Position numbers and translations under genes: made by a program. The notes under the pieces were generated by a model. The model searched no databases. It was not told the origin of the DNA and saw only the letters and a list, made by a program, of their open reading frames with translations. Below, piece by piece: positions 1 through 7,206 of a DNA stretch of 64,000 nucleotides; the first letter of the stretch is position 1, and every line of letters begins with the position of its first letter. The DNA is from DASTBU01 sp035711845. Its GTDB lineage: Bacteria; Acidobacteriota; Vicinamibacteria; Vicinamibacterales; 2-12-FULL-66-21. The stretch lies in NCBI GenBank assembly GCA_035711845.1, contig DASTBU010000062.1, positions 29,700 through 93,699 on the forward strand, in the 5' to 3' direction.

Positions 1-852
1 CGTCACGAACGCGTGTCGCCGCCGCTGCTCGGATCCAAGATCCGCAACGACATGCTTCGCCGCTTCCTCGATCCCGGGCCGGACGACCTCGTCGTCGACC
101 TCGGCTGTGGCAGTGGCCGCACCCTGTTGTGGAACCGGGACCTGGGATCCTCGTCGGTCGGGATCGACATCAGCCCGTTCTTCTCGACCGAAGCTCGCCG
201 CGACGTCGACCTCCTTCTCGGCGATCTGCGCCGGCTGCCGTTTGCCGACGGGACGTTCACCAAGGCCTGGTCGCTCGACGTGCTCGAGCACCTCTCACCT
301 GATGCGCTGCGGGCGATGCTGCGCGAGGCGGCGCGGGTGCTGAAGCCGGGCGGCGCCCTGTTCGTCTACACGCACGTGCGGAAGAACGCGCCGATTGCCG
401 CAGGGCTGAGGGCCATCAACACGCTCGCCCGCCAGCTGGAACGGCTGGGCCTGATCGACATGCGCCAGGAGCGGCTCCGCAAGTCCGATCACGTCAACCC
501 GCTGCGCGACATTCCAGATCTCGAGCGGGTCGCACGCGACACGGGATTCCGGATCGCCAGGATCCGGTACTACACCCCGATCGTCGGCGGGCTCGTCGAA
601 AACATCCTGATGCGGATGGCCGAGCGCGCGATGGCGAAAAGGGCCGCCCGGCGCCTCCGCGGGTCGGTGCCGGCGCAGGACGAAGAGGCCGCAGCGATCA
701 GGGCGGCCCGATCGTCCGCCAAGGCGCACATTGCCAGGAACCCCGGGACCCTGGCCGTGCTTCGCGGCCTCTCCGCGGCGATGAAACTCGACCTGCTCCT
801 GTTCGGTCGCGTGCGGTCCGGACCGTTCTTCGCGCTGCTGGTGAAGGAATGA
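1..852 (+). CDS. SAM-dependent class I methyltransferase, 5' end cut by window edge
   Basis: The frame is open to base 1, so the gene may begin outside the window; an internal GTG at 13 could also serve as the start. Counting from that GTG, residues 27-35 carry the glycine-rich SAM-binding motif VVDLGCGSG, followed by an acidic strand end (GIDIS) and the VLEHLSPDAL and VLKPGGALFVYT blocks of Methyltransf_11-type enzymes. The substrate cannot be read from sequence. Its stop overlaps the next glycosyltransferase (ATGA at 849-852), so it probably modifies a sugar or lipid in the same surface-glycan pathway. The C-terminal third is basic and has no recognised domain. Confidence 0.85.
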   Translation, partial: RHERVSPPLLGSKIRNDMLRRFLDPGPDDLVVDLGCGSGRTLLWNRDLGSSSVGIDISPFFSTEARRDVDLLLGDLRRLPFADGTFTKAWSLDVLEHLSPDALRAMLREAARVLKPGGALFVYTHVRKNAPIAAGLRAINTLARQLERLGLIDMRQERLRKSDHVNPLRDIPDLERVARDTGFRIARIRYYTPIVGGLVENILMRMAERAMAKRAARRLRGSVPAQDEEAAAIRAARSSAKAHIARNPGTLAVLRGLSAAMKLDLLLFGRVRSGPFFALLVKE

Positions 853-2015
853 GGCTGCGGATCCTGTATTGCGCGATCGATCAGGCCGTGCCCGGCACCA
901 CAGGCGGATCGGTCCACGTGGCAGCCGTCGCACGAGGGCTGGCAGCGCTCGGCCACGAGATTCACGCGCTCGTGACCCCTGGAGACGGCCCCTTCCCGGC
1001 CGGCCCCGTTGACTGGATCGCGATGACGCCCCCGCTCGGCGCCAAGGAGCTTCGCTGGGCGCGCACGCGGCGCGTACGGACACTGGCGCGGAGGATCCGG
1101 CCTGACGCCGTGATCGAGCGCTACTACAACTTCGGCGGCGAGGGGATCGCGGCGGGGAAGGCGGTCGGGGCCACCACGGTGCTCGAGGTGAACGCGCCGG
1201 TGATCGACCACGCCGGCTCGCTCAAGGTGCGCGTCGATCGCGCGCTCCTCTTCCAGCCAATGCGCCGCTGGCGGGAACGAATCTGCGCGCAGGCGGACAT
1301 CATCGTGACGCCGACCGCGGCGATCCTCCCGTCATCGACACCGCGCAGCAGGATCCTGGAGCTCGAGTGGGGCGCGGACACGGACCTCTTCACGCCCGAC
1401 GCTCCGGGGCAGGCAGCATTCGAGCGGCCTGCCCCGGTCGTCGCCATCTTCACGGGCGCGTTCCGGAGCTGGCACGGCGCGATCCACCTCGCACGAGCGA
1501 TCAGGGAACTTCGCGCGCGCGGTCGGCGTGACATCGGCGCCGTTTTCGTCGGCGATGGTCCGGAGCTCGACAAGGTTCGCGCCGAGGCAGCACGCCTCGA
1601 GGGCGTCGTCTTCACCGGCGCCATTCCGCATGACGCGATGCCGGCAACGCTCCGCGCGGCCGACGTCGGTGTGGCGCCGTTCGACGTCGGAGCGCACCCT
1701 GCGCTCTCGCTCGGCTTCTACTGGTCGCCGCTGAAGATCTTCGAGTACATGGCGTCCGGCCTTCCAGTCGTGGCGCCCGCGATAGACCGCATCCCCTCGC
1801 TCGTCGAGCACGACCGCGAGGGCCTCCTGTACGATCCGTCGTCGACGGGCGCACTTGCGGCCGCGCTCGAGCGTCTGGCCGATCCGGGTATCAGGCGCTC
1901 GCTTGGGGCCGCCGCCCGCGACCGCGCGGTTCGCGAGTACAGTTGGCGAGCGCATTGCCAGGAAATCGAGAAAAGGCTGAACAACGAAGTGAGAAGGGTG
2001 TCGGATGACGGCTGA
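849..2015 (+). CDS. GT4-family glycosyltransferase
   Basis: A 388-residue GT-B fold transferase. The N-terminal acceptor domain begins with the usual beta strand and a GGSVHVAAVARGL block. The C-terminal nucleotide-sugar domain has FTGAFRSWHGA, FVGDGPELDKV and the EYMASGLPVVAP segment; the conserved Glu of the EX7E-type motif falls in KIFEYMASGLP. The donor and acceptor sugars are unknown. It overlaps the upstream methyltransferase by four bases, implying translational coupling. The stop at 2013-2015 is followed by a 47-bp spacer with heptamer repeats before the next GT4 gene. Confidence 0.88.
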   Translation: MRLRILYCAIDQAVPGTTGGSVHVAAVARGLAALGHEIHALVTPGDGPFPAGPVDWIAMTPPLGAKELRWARTRRVRTLARRIRPDAVIERYYNFGGEGIAAGKAVGATTVLEVNAPVIDHAGSLKVRVDRALLFQPMRRWRERICAQADIIVTPTAAILPSSTPRSRILELEWGADTDLFTPDAPGQAAFERPAPVVAIFTGAFRSWHGAIHLARAIRELRARGRRDIGAVFVGDGPELDKVRAEAARLEGVVFTGAIPHDAMPATLRAADVGVAPFDVGAHPALSLGFYWSPLKIFEYMASGLPVVAPAIDRIPSLVEHDREGLLYDPSSTGALAAALERLADPGIRRSLGAAARDRAVREYSWRAHCQEIEKRLNNEVRRVSDDG

Positions 2016-2062
2016 AGCCCTTGTACCCTTCCAACTTCCCCCTTCCAACTTCAAACTTTCTT
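2016..2062 (+). repeat. Heptanucleotide-period array abutting a start codon
   Basis: From 2028 to 2062 the sequence divides exactly into five 7-mers, each starting CTT (CTTCCAA, CTTCCCC, CTTCCAA, CTTCAAA, CTTTCTT), and the ATG of the next gene follows directly at 2063. A GAAGGGT segment just upstream (1994-2000) is the complement of ACCCTTC at 2025-2031, so the RNA could fold. No Shine-Dalgarno sequence is visible inside the array. Confidence 0.75.
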
Positions 2063-3322
2063 ATGAGGCTTCTGATTGCAACCGACGCGTTTCCGCCGAT
2101 CTGCGGCGGGAGCGGGTGGAGCGCCTACGAGTTGGCGAGAGGGCTCAGGAATCGTGGGCACGATGTGCTGATCGTGCGGCCCGTGCCCGGCACCGACGAA
2201 CACGTGCGGGAAACCATCTTTGACGACTTCCGTGTGGTGGAGTTCGGCACGGCGGCGCCTGGCGTGCCGTATGTTCGCAACTACTTCAAGAACGAGCGCC
2301 TCTATTCGAGGTTCGCGGCGTTCCTGTCCGAGACGATCCGACAGCATCGAATCGAGCTGGTTCACGCGCAGCACGTCCTGACGTGCGTGCCGGCGGTCGA
2401 CGCGGCGCAGCGGAGCGGAATTCCGTCGGTCTGCAGCGTGCGGGACTACTGGCCCGTCTGCTACTGGTCCGACCTGATGCACACCCGTGACCAGACAGCG
2501 CTCTGCCCTGGGTGTTCGGCGAGGATGATGACGGTCTGCGTCCGGCCGCGGGCCGGCGCGCTGTGGCCGCTCGCCCTGCCCCTGATCCCCTACATGCGCG
2601 CGAACCTGGCGCGCAAGCGGTCGGGGCTGGCGGCGGCAGACGCCGTGATAGCGGTCAGCTCCACGATCGCGGCCGACCTGCGCGCGCGCGCGCCGGAGCT
2701 CGCTGATACCCGCATGGAGACCATTCCCAATCCGGTCCACATCGCGGAACTGCGGGCGCGGGCCTCCGGGTCCCAGCCAGCCGTACGCGGGCCTTACGCG
2801 CTGTACCTCGGGAAGCTGGCCCCGAACAAGGGCACGTCACATCTCGTGCATGTCGTCGAGGAGGCACAGCTCGACTGGCCGCTGGTGATTGCGGGGGACG
2901 GCCCCGAGCGCGCGGCGATCGAGTCGGCCGCTCTCAGGTCCCAACAGACGATCCAGCTGCTCGGGTGGGTGGATCAGAACCAGACGGCTTCCCTGCTGGC
3001 GCATGCGTCGCTCCTGATCTTTCCGTCCCGCGGGCCCGAGTCGCTGAGCCGCGTCCTGATCGAAGCCAGCGCGCTCGGGATCCCTATCGCCGCCATGAAC
3101 ACCGGCGGCACCCCCGATATCGTCGTGCACGAGGCGACCGGCCTGCTGTCGCGCACGCCGGACGAGCTGGCGAGAGACGTTCGCCGGCTCCGCGAGGACG
3201 GCGCCCTGCGCGCGCGGCTGGGGGAAGCCGCGAAACAACGAGCCGCATCGCTCTTCGATGCGGCGTCAGTCACGCTGCGAATCGAGGGGCTCTATCGCGA
3301 GTTGCTGGAGACGCGCGCGTGA
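2063..3322 (+). CDS. GT4-family glycosyltransferase
   Basis: A 419-residue GT-B glycosyltransferase. The start is placed at ATG 2063 because it gives the standard N-terminus MRLLIATDAFPPICGGSGW. The frame stays open upstream, but only through the repeat array. A cysteine-bearing segment in the acceptor domain (YWPVCYWSDLMHTRD...CPGCSARMMTVC) may be a structural metal site or insertion loop. The C-terminal domain shows YLGKLAPNKGTSHL, IAGDGPERAAIE and the SRVLIEASALGIPIAA donor-binding block. The stop overlaps the GTG start of the next gene (GTGA). Probably surface polysaccharide synthesis; sugar specificity is unknown. Confidence 0.88.
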   Translation: MRLLIATDAFPPICGGSGWSAYELARGLRNRGHDVLIVRPVPGTDEHVRETIFDDFRVVEFGTAAPGVPYVRNYFKNERLYSRFAAFLSETIRQHRIELVHAQHVLTCVPAVDAAQRSGIPSVCSVRDYWPVCYWSDLMHTRDQTALCPGCSARMMTVCVRPRAGALWPLALPLIPYMRANLARKRSGLAAADAVIAVSSTIAADLRARAPELADTRMETIPNPVHIAELRARASGSQPAVRGPYALYLGKLAPNKGTSHLVHVVEEAQLDWPLVIAGDGPERAAIESAALRSQQTIQLLGWVDQNQTASLLAHASLLIFPSRGPESLSRVLIEASALGIPIAAMNTGGTPDIVVHEATGLLSRTPDELARDVRRLREDGALRARLGEAAKQRAASLFDAASVTLRIEGLYRELLETRA

Positions 3323-4626
3323 ACGTACCGCTGCGAGTGGGGGTCGTGGCGCGGTCGGTGTTCCCGCTGCACGGGTACGGCGGACTCGAGCGCCACGTAT
3401 ACGACCTGGTACGCCACCTGGCCCGCGAGGGCGTTCTGGTGACGTTGATTACGCAGCCGGCACGACAAGGCGTCGCGAACTCCGACAACGCTCCCGCGGG
3501 AGCATCAGCCATATTCGATCCGCGAGAGGCGGACAGCGGAGGACGGACGGCGGGAGCGTCAGTTCACATCATGACCGTTCCCTACCGCACCTTTCCGTTC
3601 GCCGGCCGCCGCGGGACGACGATCCTCGACCGGAGCACCGCGTATCCGATCTTCGGCGAGCGCGCCGGGAGGCTCGCCTGGACGCTCGTGCGCGACCAAC
3701 GTCTCGACGTCGTCCACGGCCTCGGTGCGAGCGTGCTGGGGTACGCGCGGCGCCGGGCCCGGTGCACGGCGCCGCTGGTGCTGAACCCTCAGGGGCTCGA
3801 AGAGTTCGGCGCGACCGATCCGTCCAGGGCGCGCGCCAAACGCGCCGCATATCTGCCGCTGCGTCGTGCGGTCCTGGCGTGCGCCCGTGCCGCGGACTGC
3901 GTGATCGCCACGGACCGGGCGCTCGAGCCGGCCGTACTCCGGCACCTCCACGTCTCGCGCGAGAAGGTGCGATTGATCCCGAACGCGATCGACATCGCCT
4001 CGATTGACCGCAGCACAGAGCCCGGGGCAGCCACGCGCGTCAGGCGCACCGCCGGGCTCGGCGAAACCGACGTCGTTCTGCTGAGCGTGGGCCGGCTGGA
4101 GGCGAACAAGGGATTCGGCGTACTGGTTGACGCGCTGGCCGCGCTGCACACGCATGGCGATCCGCTCGCCGGCCGTTGGAGGTGGGTGCTCATCGGCGAT
4201 GGACCGAACCGGCGCACGCTGGAGCTCGCGATCGGCGACGCCGGGCTGCGCGAGCACGTTCTGCTGGCCGGCCGGTTGCCCGACGCGGATCTTCACGCCT
4301 GGTACGAGGCCGCCACGCTCTTCGTGCACCCTACGCTCTACGAGGGCAGCTCACTCGTGACGCTCGAAGCGATGGCGCATCGCCGTGCCGTGGTCGCCTC
4401 GAATGCGGGCGGCCTGCCCGACAAGGTCAGGACGGGATTGAACGGCTGGCTCGTCGAGCCGGGCCGGCCAGACGCGCTCGCGGCCGCCATCAGCGGCGCC
4501 CTCGGGCAGCCGCGCGATCGCCTGCACGCCATGGGCGACGCGAGCCGGCACATCGTGGAGCAGGAGTTCGCGTGGCCCGTTGTGACGCGCACGCTGCTGG
4601 AACTCTACGCCGAACTGCTCGCCTGA
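3319..4626 (+). CDS. GT4-family glycosyltransferase
   Basis: A 435-residue GT-B enzyme starting at GTG 3319 (MNVPLRVGVVARSVFPLHG), four bases inside the previous gene. The frame extends further upstream, but that part only shadows the preceding gene. Typical GT4 blocks are GGLERHVYDLVRHL near the N-terminus, LSVGRLEANKGFGVLVDAL, LIGDGPNRRTLE and the TLYEGSSLVTLEAMAHRRA donor-binding region with conserved glutamates. It is the third consecutive GT4 gene, which fits stepwise assembly of an oligosaccharide on a lipid carrier. Confidence 0.88.
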   Translation: MNVPLRVGVVARSVFPLHGYGGLERHVYDLVRHLAREGVLVTLITQPARQGVANSDNAPAGASAIFDPREADSGGRTAGASVHIMTVPYRTFPFAGRRGTTILDRSTAYPIFGERAGRLAWTLVRDQRLDVVHGLGASVLGYARRRARCTAPLVLNPQGLEEFGATDPSRARAKRAAYLPLRRAVLACARAADCVIATDRALEPAVLRHLHVSREKVRLIPNAIDIASIDRSTEPGAATRVRRTAGLGETDVVLLSVGRLEANKGFGVLVDALAALHTHGDPLAGRWRWVLIGDGPNRRTLELAIGDAGLREHVLLAGRLPDADLHAWYEAATLFVHPTLYEGSSLVTLEAMAHRRAVVASNAGGLPDKVRTGLNGWLVEPGRPDALAAAISGALGQPRDRLHAMGDASRHIVEQEFAWPVVTRTLLELYAELLA

Positions 4627-4751
4627 GGGGCATTCGCGGTTGCGGGATACCAGCCCTTGCCATACGCTACGCAGGTTGTGCCTTCAGGCGATCGCATCCA
4701 ACCCGCAGACGGCGAGCCGTGACTGAACGGGAGTGGCGCGAGGCCAGCGAT

Positions 4752-6266
4752 ATGCGCCGATCTGTCCTGACGCTGGCTGGCATCCTCGCAGTCGCGGCGG
4801 GTCTTCGCTTCTGGACGCTGGGAGCCGGTATCCCGTACTCGCCTGGTGTCGATGAGCCGCAGTTGATGGACCGTGTGGTCCAGATGATGCGGACCGGGGA
4901 CTTCAACCCGCACTTTTACGACTATCCGGGGTTGTATATATACGTGCAGCTCGCCGTCGCCTGTGCGCGGTTCGTCGTGGGCGCGACGGCGGGCGAGTGG
5001 AAATCGCTCGCCCAGGTGTCCCCCGGGGACTTTTACCACTGGGGCCGTGCGGTCACCGCCTTGCTCGGCACCGCGACGGTGTTCCTGCTCTTTCACATCG
5101 GGATGCGATGGGGCACGCGCTACGGCGCCCTCGCGGCCGGGCTGCTGGCGGTAATGCCCCTGCACGTCCGTGAGTCGCACTTCGTGCTGACGGACGTGCC
5201 GATGACGTTCTTCGTCACGCTCACCCTGCTGCTCTCGCTGCGGGCGCACGAACGAGCCAGCCTCGCCGCCTTCGCCGGGGCTGGAGCAGCCGCGGGACTC
5301 GCCGCCGGAACGACATACCCGGGCGCCCTGGCAGTGCTCCTGCCGCTCCTCGCCGTGTGGATGACGAGGGGCCTTCGGCCATCGCGTGCGGCCGGCGCGC
5401 TCGCCATCTCGGCGAGTGCCGTGGGCGCCTTCCTTCTCGCTGCGCCATACACGATTCTGGACCTGCCGGGGTTCCTGAACGGGTACGCGAGTCTTGCCGC
5501 GTCGTACTCGGCCACGCGGCTTTCTGAGCCGGCCTGGCTGATCTATCTGACGCATCTCCGGTTCGGATTCAGCTGGCCGGCCTTTTTGATGGCGGTGGCG
5601 GGACTGGTGCTGGGGGCCGTTCGCGCGGTGCGGGGTCCCGGGCGCGTCCGCTGGACGCTGGCGGTGGTCTTCCCGCTCGTCTATTTCTGGTTCGTGTCGG
5701 GACAGTCGCTGGTCTTCGGCCGCGACCTGATGCCGCTCGTTCCCTTCCTGTGCCTGCTCGCCGCAACCGCGGTCGTATCGGGCGTGAGCCTCCTGCGGCG
5801 CTTCGACATTCAGCGCACCGCCCGCACGGCCCTGATTGCCGCGCTGACCGTCGCGGCGTTGCTGCCCCCAACGCTCCAGGCGATCGCGTTCAACGTGAAC
5901 CGGAGCCGCACGAGCACCGTCGAGCAGGCCCACCACTGGATCGTCGCGAACGTTCCGCACGGATCCCGGGTCCTCATCGAAAGCAATCTGCTTCTGCTCG
6001 CACCGCAGTCGTACAAGGCCGTCAACGTTCCCCGTCTCGTAAAGGACGTCCGGTCCGCCGGAGATTACCGGCGCTACGTCGAGCAGGGCTTTCAGTACAT
6101 GGTCGCGACGGCGGAGGGATACGGCCGGTCGTTTGCCGAGCCGCACAGGTTCGGCGAGGAGTATGCCGCTTACGTGGCGCTCTTCGAGCAGAGCCGGGAG
6201 CGGGCACGTTTCGCGCCGAGCGCCGACCACCCGGGACCGGAAATCAGGATCTTCGCCCTCGAGTAG
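4752..6266 (+). CDS. Membrane glycosyltransferase, GT39/ArnT-like (GT-C fold)
   Basis: About 504 residues from ATG 4752; an in-frame GTG at 4719 is an alternative. The first transmembrane helix is followed by the GT-C hallmark loop with acidic residues (SPGVDEPQLMDRVVQMM), then YDYPGLYIYVQ and roughly ten hydrophobic helices, including an RESHFVLTDVPMTFF segment typical of the GT39 (dolichyl-phosphate-mannose mannosyltransferase-like) superfamily. Such enzymes transfer a sugar from a polyprenyl-phosphate donor on the periplasmic side of the inner membrane. It closes the glycosyltransferase cluster and ends 61 bp from the convergent SurA-like gene. Acceptor unknown. Confidence 0.78.
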   Translation: MRRSVLTLAGILAVAAGLRFWTLGAGIPYSPGVDEPQLMDRVVQMMRTGDFNPHFYDYPGLYIYVQLAVACARFVVGATAGEWKSLAQVSPGDFYHWGRAVTALLGTATVFLLFHIGMRWGTRYGALAAGLLAVMPLHVRESHFVLTDVPMTFFVTLTLLLSLRAHERASLAAFAGAGAAAGLAAGTTYPGALAVLLPLLAVWMTRGLRPSRAAGALAISASAVGAFLLAAPYTILDLPGFLNGYASLAASYSATRLSEPAWLIYLTHLRFGFSWPAFLMAVAGLVLGAVRAVRGPGRVRWTLAVVFPLVYFWFVSGQSLVFGRDLMPLVPFLCLLAATAVVSGVSLLRRFDIQRTARTALIAALTVAALLPPTLQAIAFNVNRSRTSTVEQAHHWIVANVPHGSRVLIESNLLLLAPQSYKAVNVPRLVKDVRSAGDYRRYVEQGFQYMVATAEGYGRSFAEPHRFGEEYAAYVALFEQSRERARFAPSADHPGPEIRIFALE

Positions 6267-6327
6267 CGCTCGGCGTGACGGGATCCTCTGACTCCAGCAA
6301 AGGACGTGTCGAAAGCCGACCGCCTGC

Positions 6328-6963
6328 CTATCTGACGCCGTACAGCACCTGCACGTCCGCGCGGCGGCGCAGCGTCGCGAGCCATTCATTGATCAGCGAC
6401 GCACTGCGTTCGGTGGCAACCCGCCTGCGGAGCTGATCGCGAACCTCGCCGAAGGGCTGGAGCACACCGTCCCTCGTGAATTCCGCTTCCCGCATCCGGT
6501 AGTACCGGAGCAATTCCTCGTCGCTCGGCTCGAGTGCCGCCGCGAACCGCTGCGAACGATAGCTCGCGATCCTGAGCGTGTCGCGAATACGCGACCGGAG
6601 CACGGCCTCCGAGATTCCTGATTCGGCCAGAGCCGCCTGAAAGTCTTCCGCTGTCGCAAATCGGGCCCGAACGACCGCCATCTGCCCGTCGATCGCCGCC
6701 CGCTCCGGCTCTGGCGGAACGTAGCGATTCACCTCGAAGAGCTGAAGCTCCCGATCGATGAGCGCGTCGAGCGCGGCGCCGATCGGGTCGACCCCTTCCG
6801 GAGGAGCCTCGACCAACCCGAATCGCAGCGCCACTGTCGCATCCGACAGCAGAATGAGCTCGCCGCCCACGACAGCGAGGATGCGGTCGATGATCTCCCC
6901 CGCGCGCACCGACCCCGTCAGTGCGCCGACCACGATCATTGCGGTGAGGAAAGCTCCCATCAT
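6328..6963 (-). CDS. SurA N-terminal-like periplasmic chaperone without PPIase domain
   Basis: 211 residues with a signal peptide (MMGAFLTAMIVVGALTGSVRAG) followed by the SurA N-terminal signature EIIDRILAVVGGELILLSD and a helical chaperone core. The usual parvulin PPIase domains (full SurA is over 400 residues) are absent and the protein ends after the helical region. It lies downstream of the TamB/TamA-like genes on the same strand, separated only by a 243-bp repeat array, consistent with a role in outer-membrane protein folding. On the coding strand the array supplies AGGGA four bases before the tandem ATG pair, which may serve as the ribosome-binding site. Confidence 0.75.
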   Translation of the reverse strand: MMGAFLTAMIVVGALTGSVRAGEIIDRILAVVGGELILLSDATVALRFGLVEAPPEGVDPIGAALDALIDRELQLFEVNRYVPPEPERAAIDGQMAVVRARFATAEDFQAALAESGISEAVLRSRIRDTLRIASYRSQRFAAALEPSDEELLRYYRMREAEFTRDGVLQPFGEVRDQLRRRVATERSASLINEWLATLRRRADVQVLYGVR

Positions 6964-7206
6964 TGAGTCCCTGGTCCCTTCGTCCCTGGTCCTTTGTCCC
7001 TGGTCCTAGTCCCTGGTCCTTTGTCGCCGGTCCTAGTCCCTGGTCCTTTGTCGCCGGTCCTAGTCCCTGGTCCTTTGTCGCCGGTCCTGGTCCCTGGTCC
7101 TTCGTCCCTGGTCCGACGTCCCACGACGCAGGGACCCACGACGCAGGGACCCACGACGAAGGGACCCGGACCGGGGACCCTGGACCAGGGACCGAGCGAC
7201 CAGGGA
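6964..7206. repeat. Intergenic GTCCCTG-type heptamer array with inverted arm
   Basis: The whole 243-bp gap is repeat. The left part repeats GTCCCTG/GTCCTTT-like 7-mers at 6-8-nt spacing and contains a higher-order 27-bp unit (7+7+7+6) starting at 7008, 7035 and 7062. The right part (about 7130-7206) carries the complement as GGGACC-rich blocks, including two copies of a CACGACGCAGGGACC segment. The two arms could pair into a long imperfect hairpin between the TamA-like and SurA-like genes. Confidence 0.9.

Noticed and set aside
4605..6389. 594-codon frame opposite the GT39-like gene
   Set aside because: Arg/Gly/Glu-rich shadow; the + strand product has clear transmembrane helices and family motifs.
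7008..7090. 27-bp repeats resembling a CRISPR array
   Set aside because: The units are directly adjacent with no unique spacers, there is an internal 7-nt period, and no cas gene is present.
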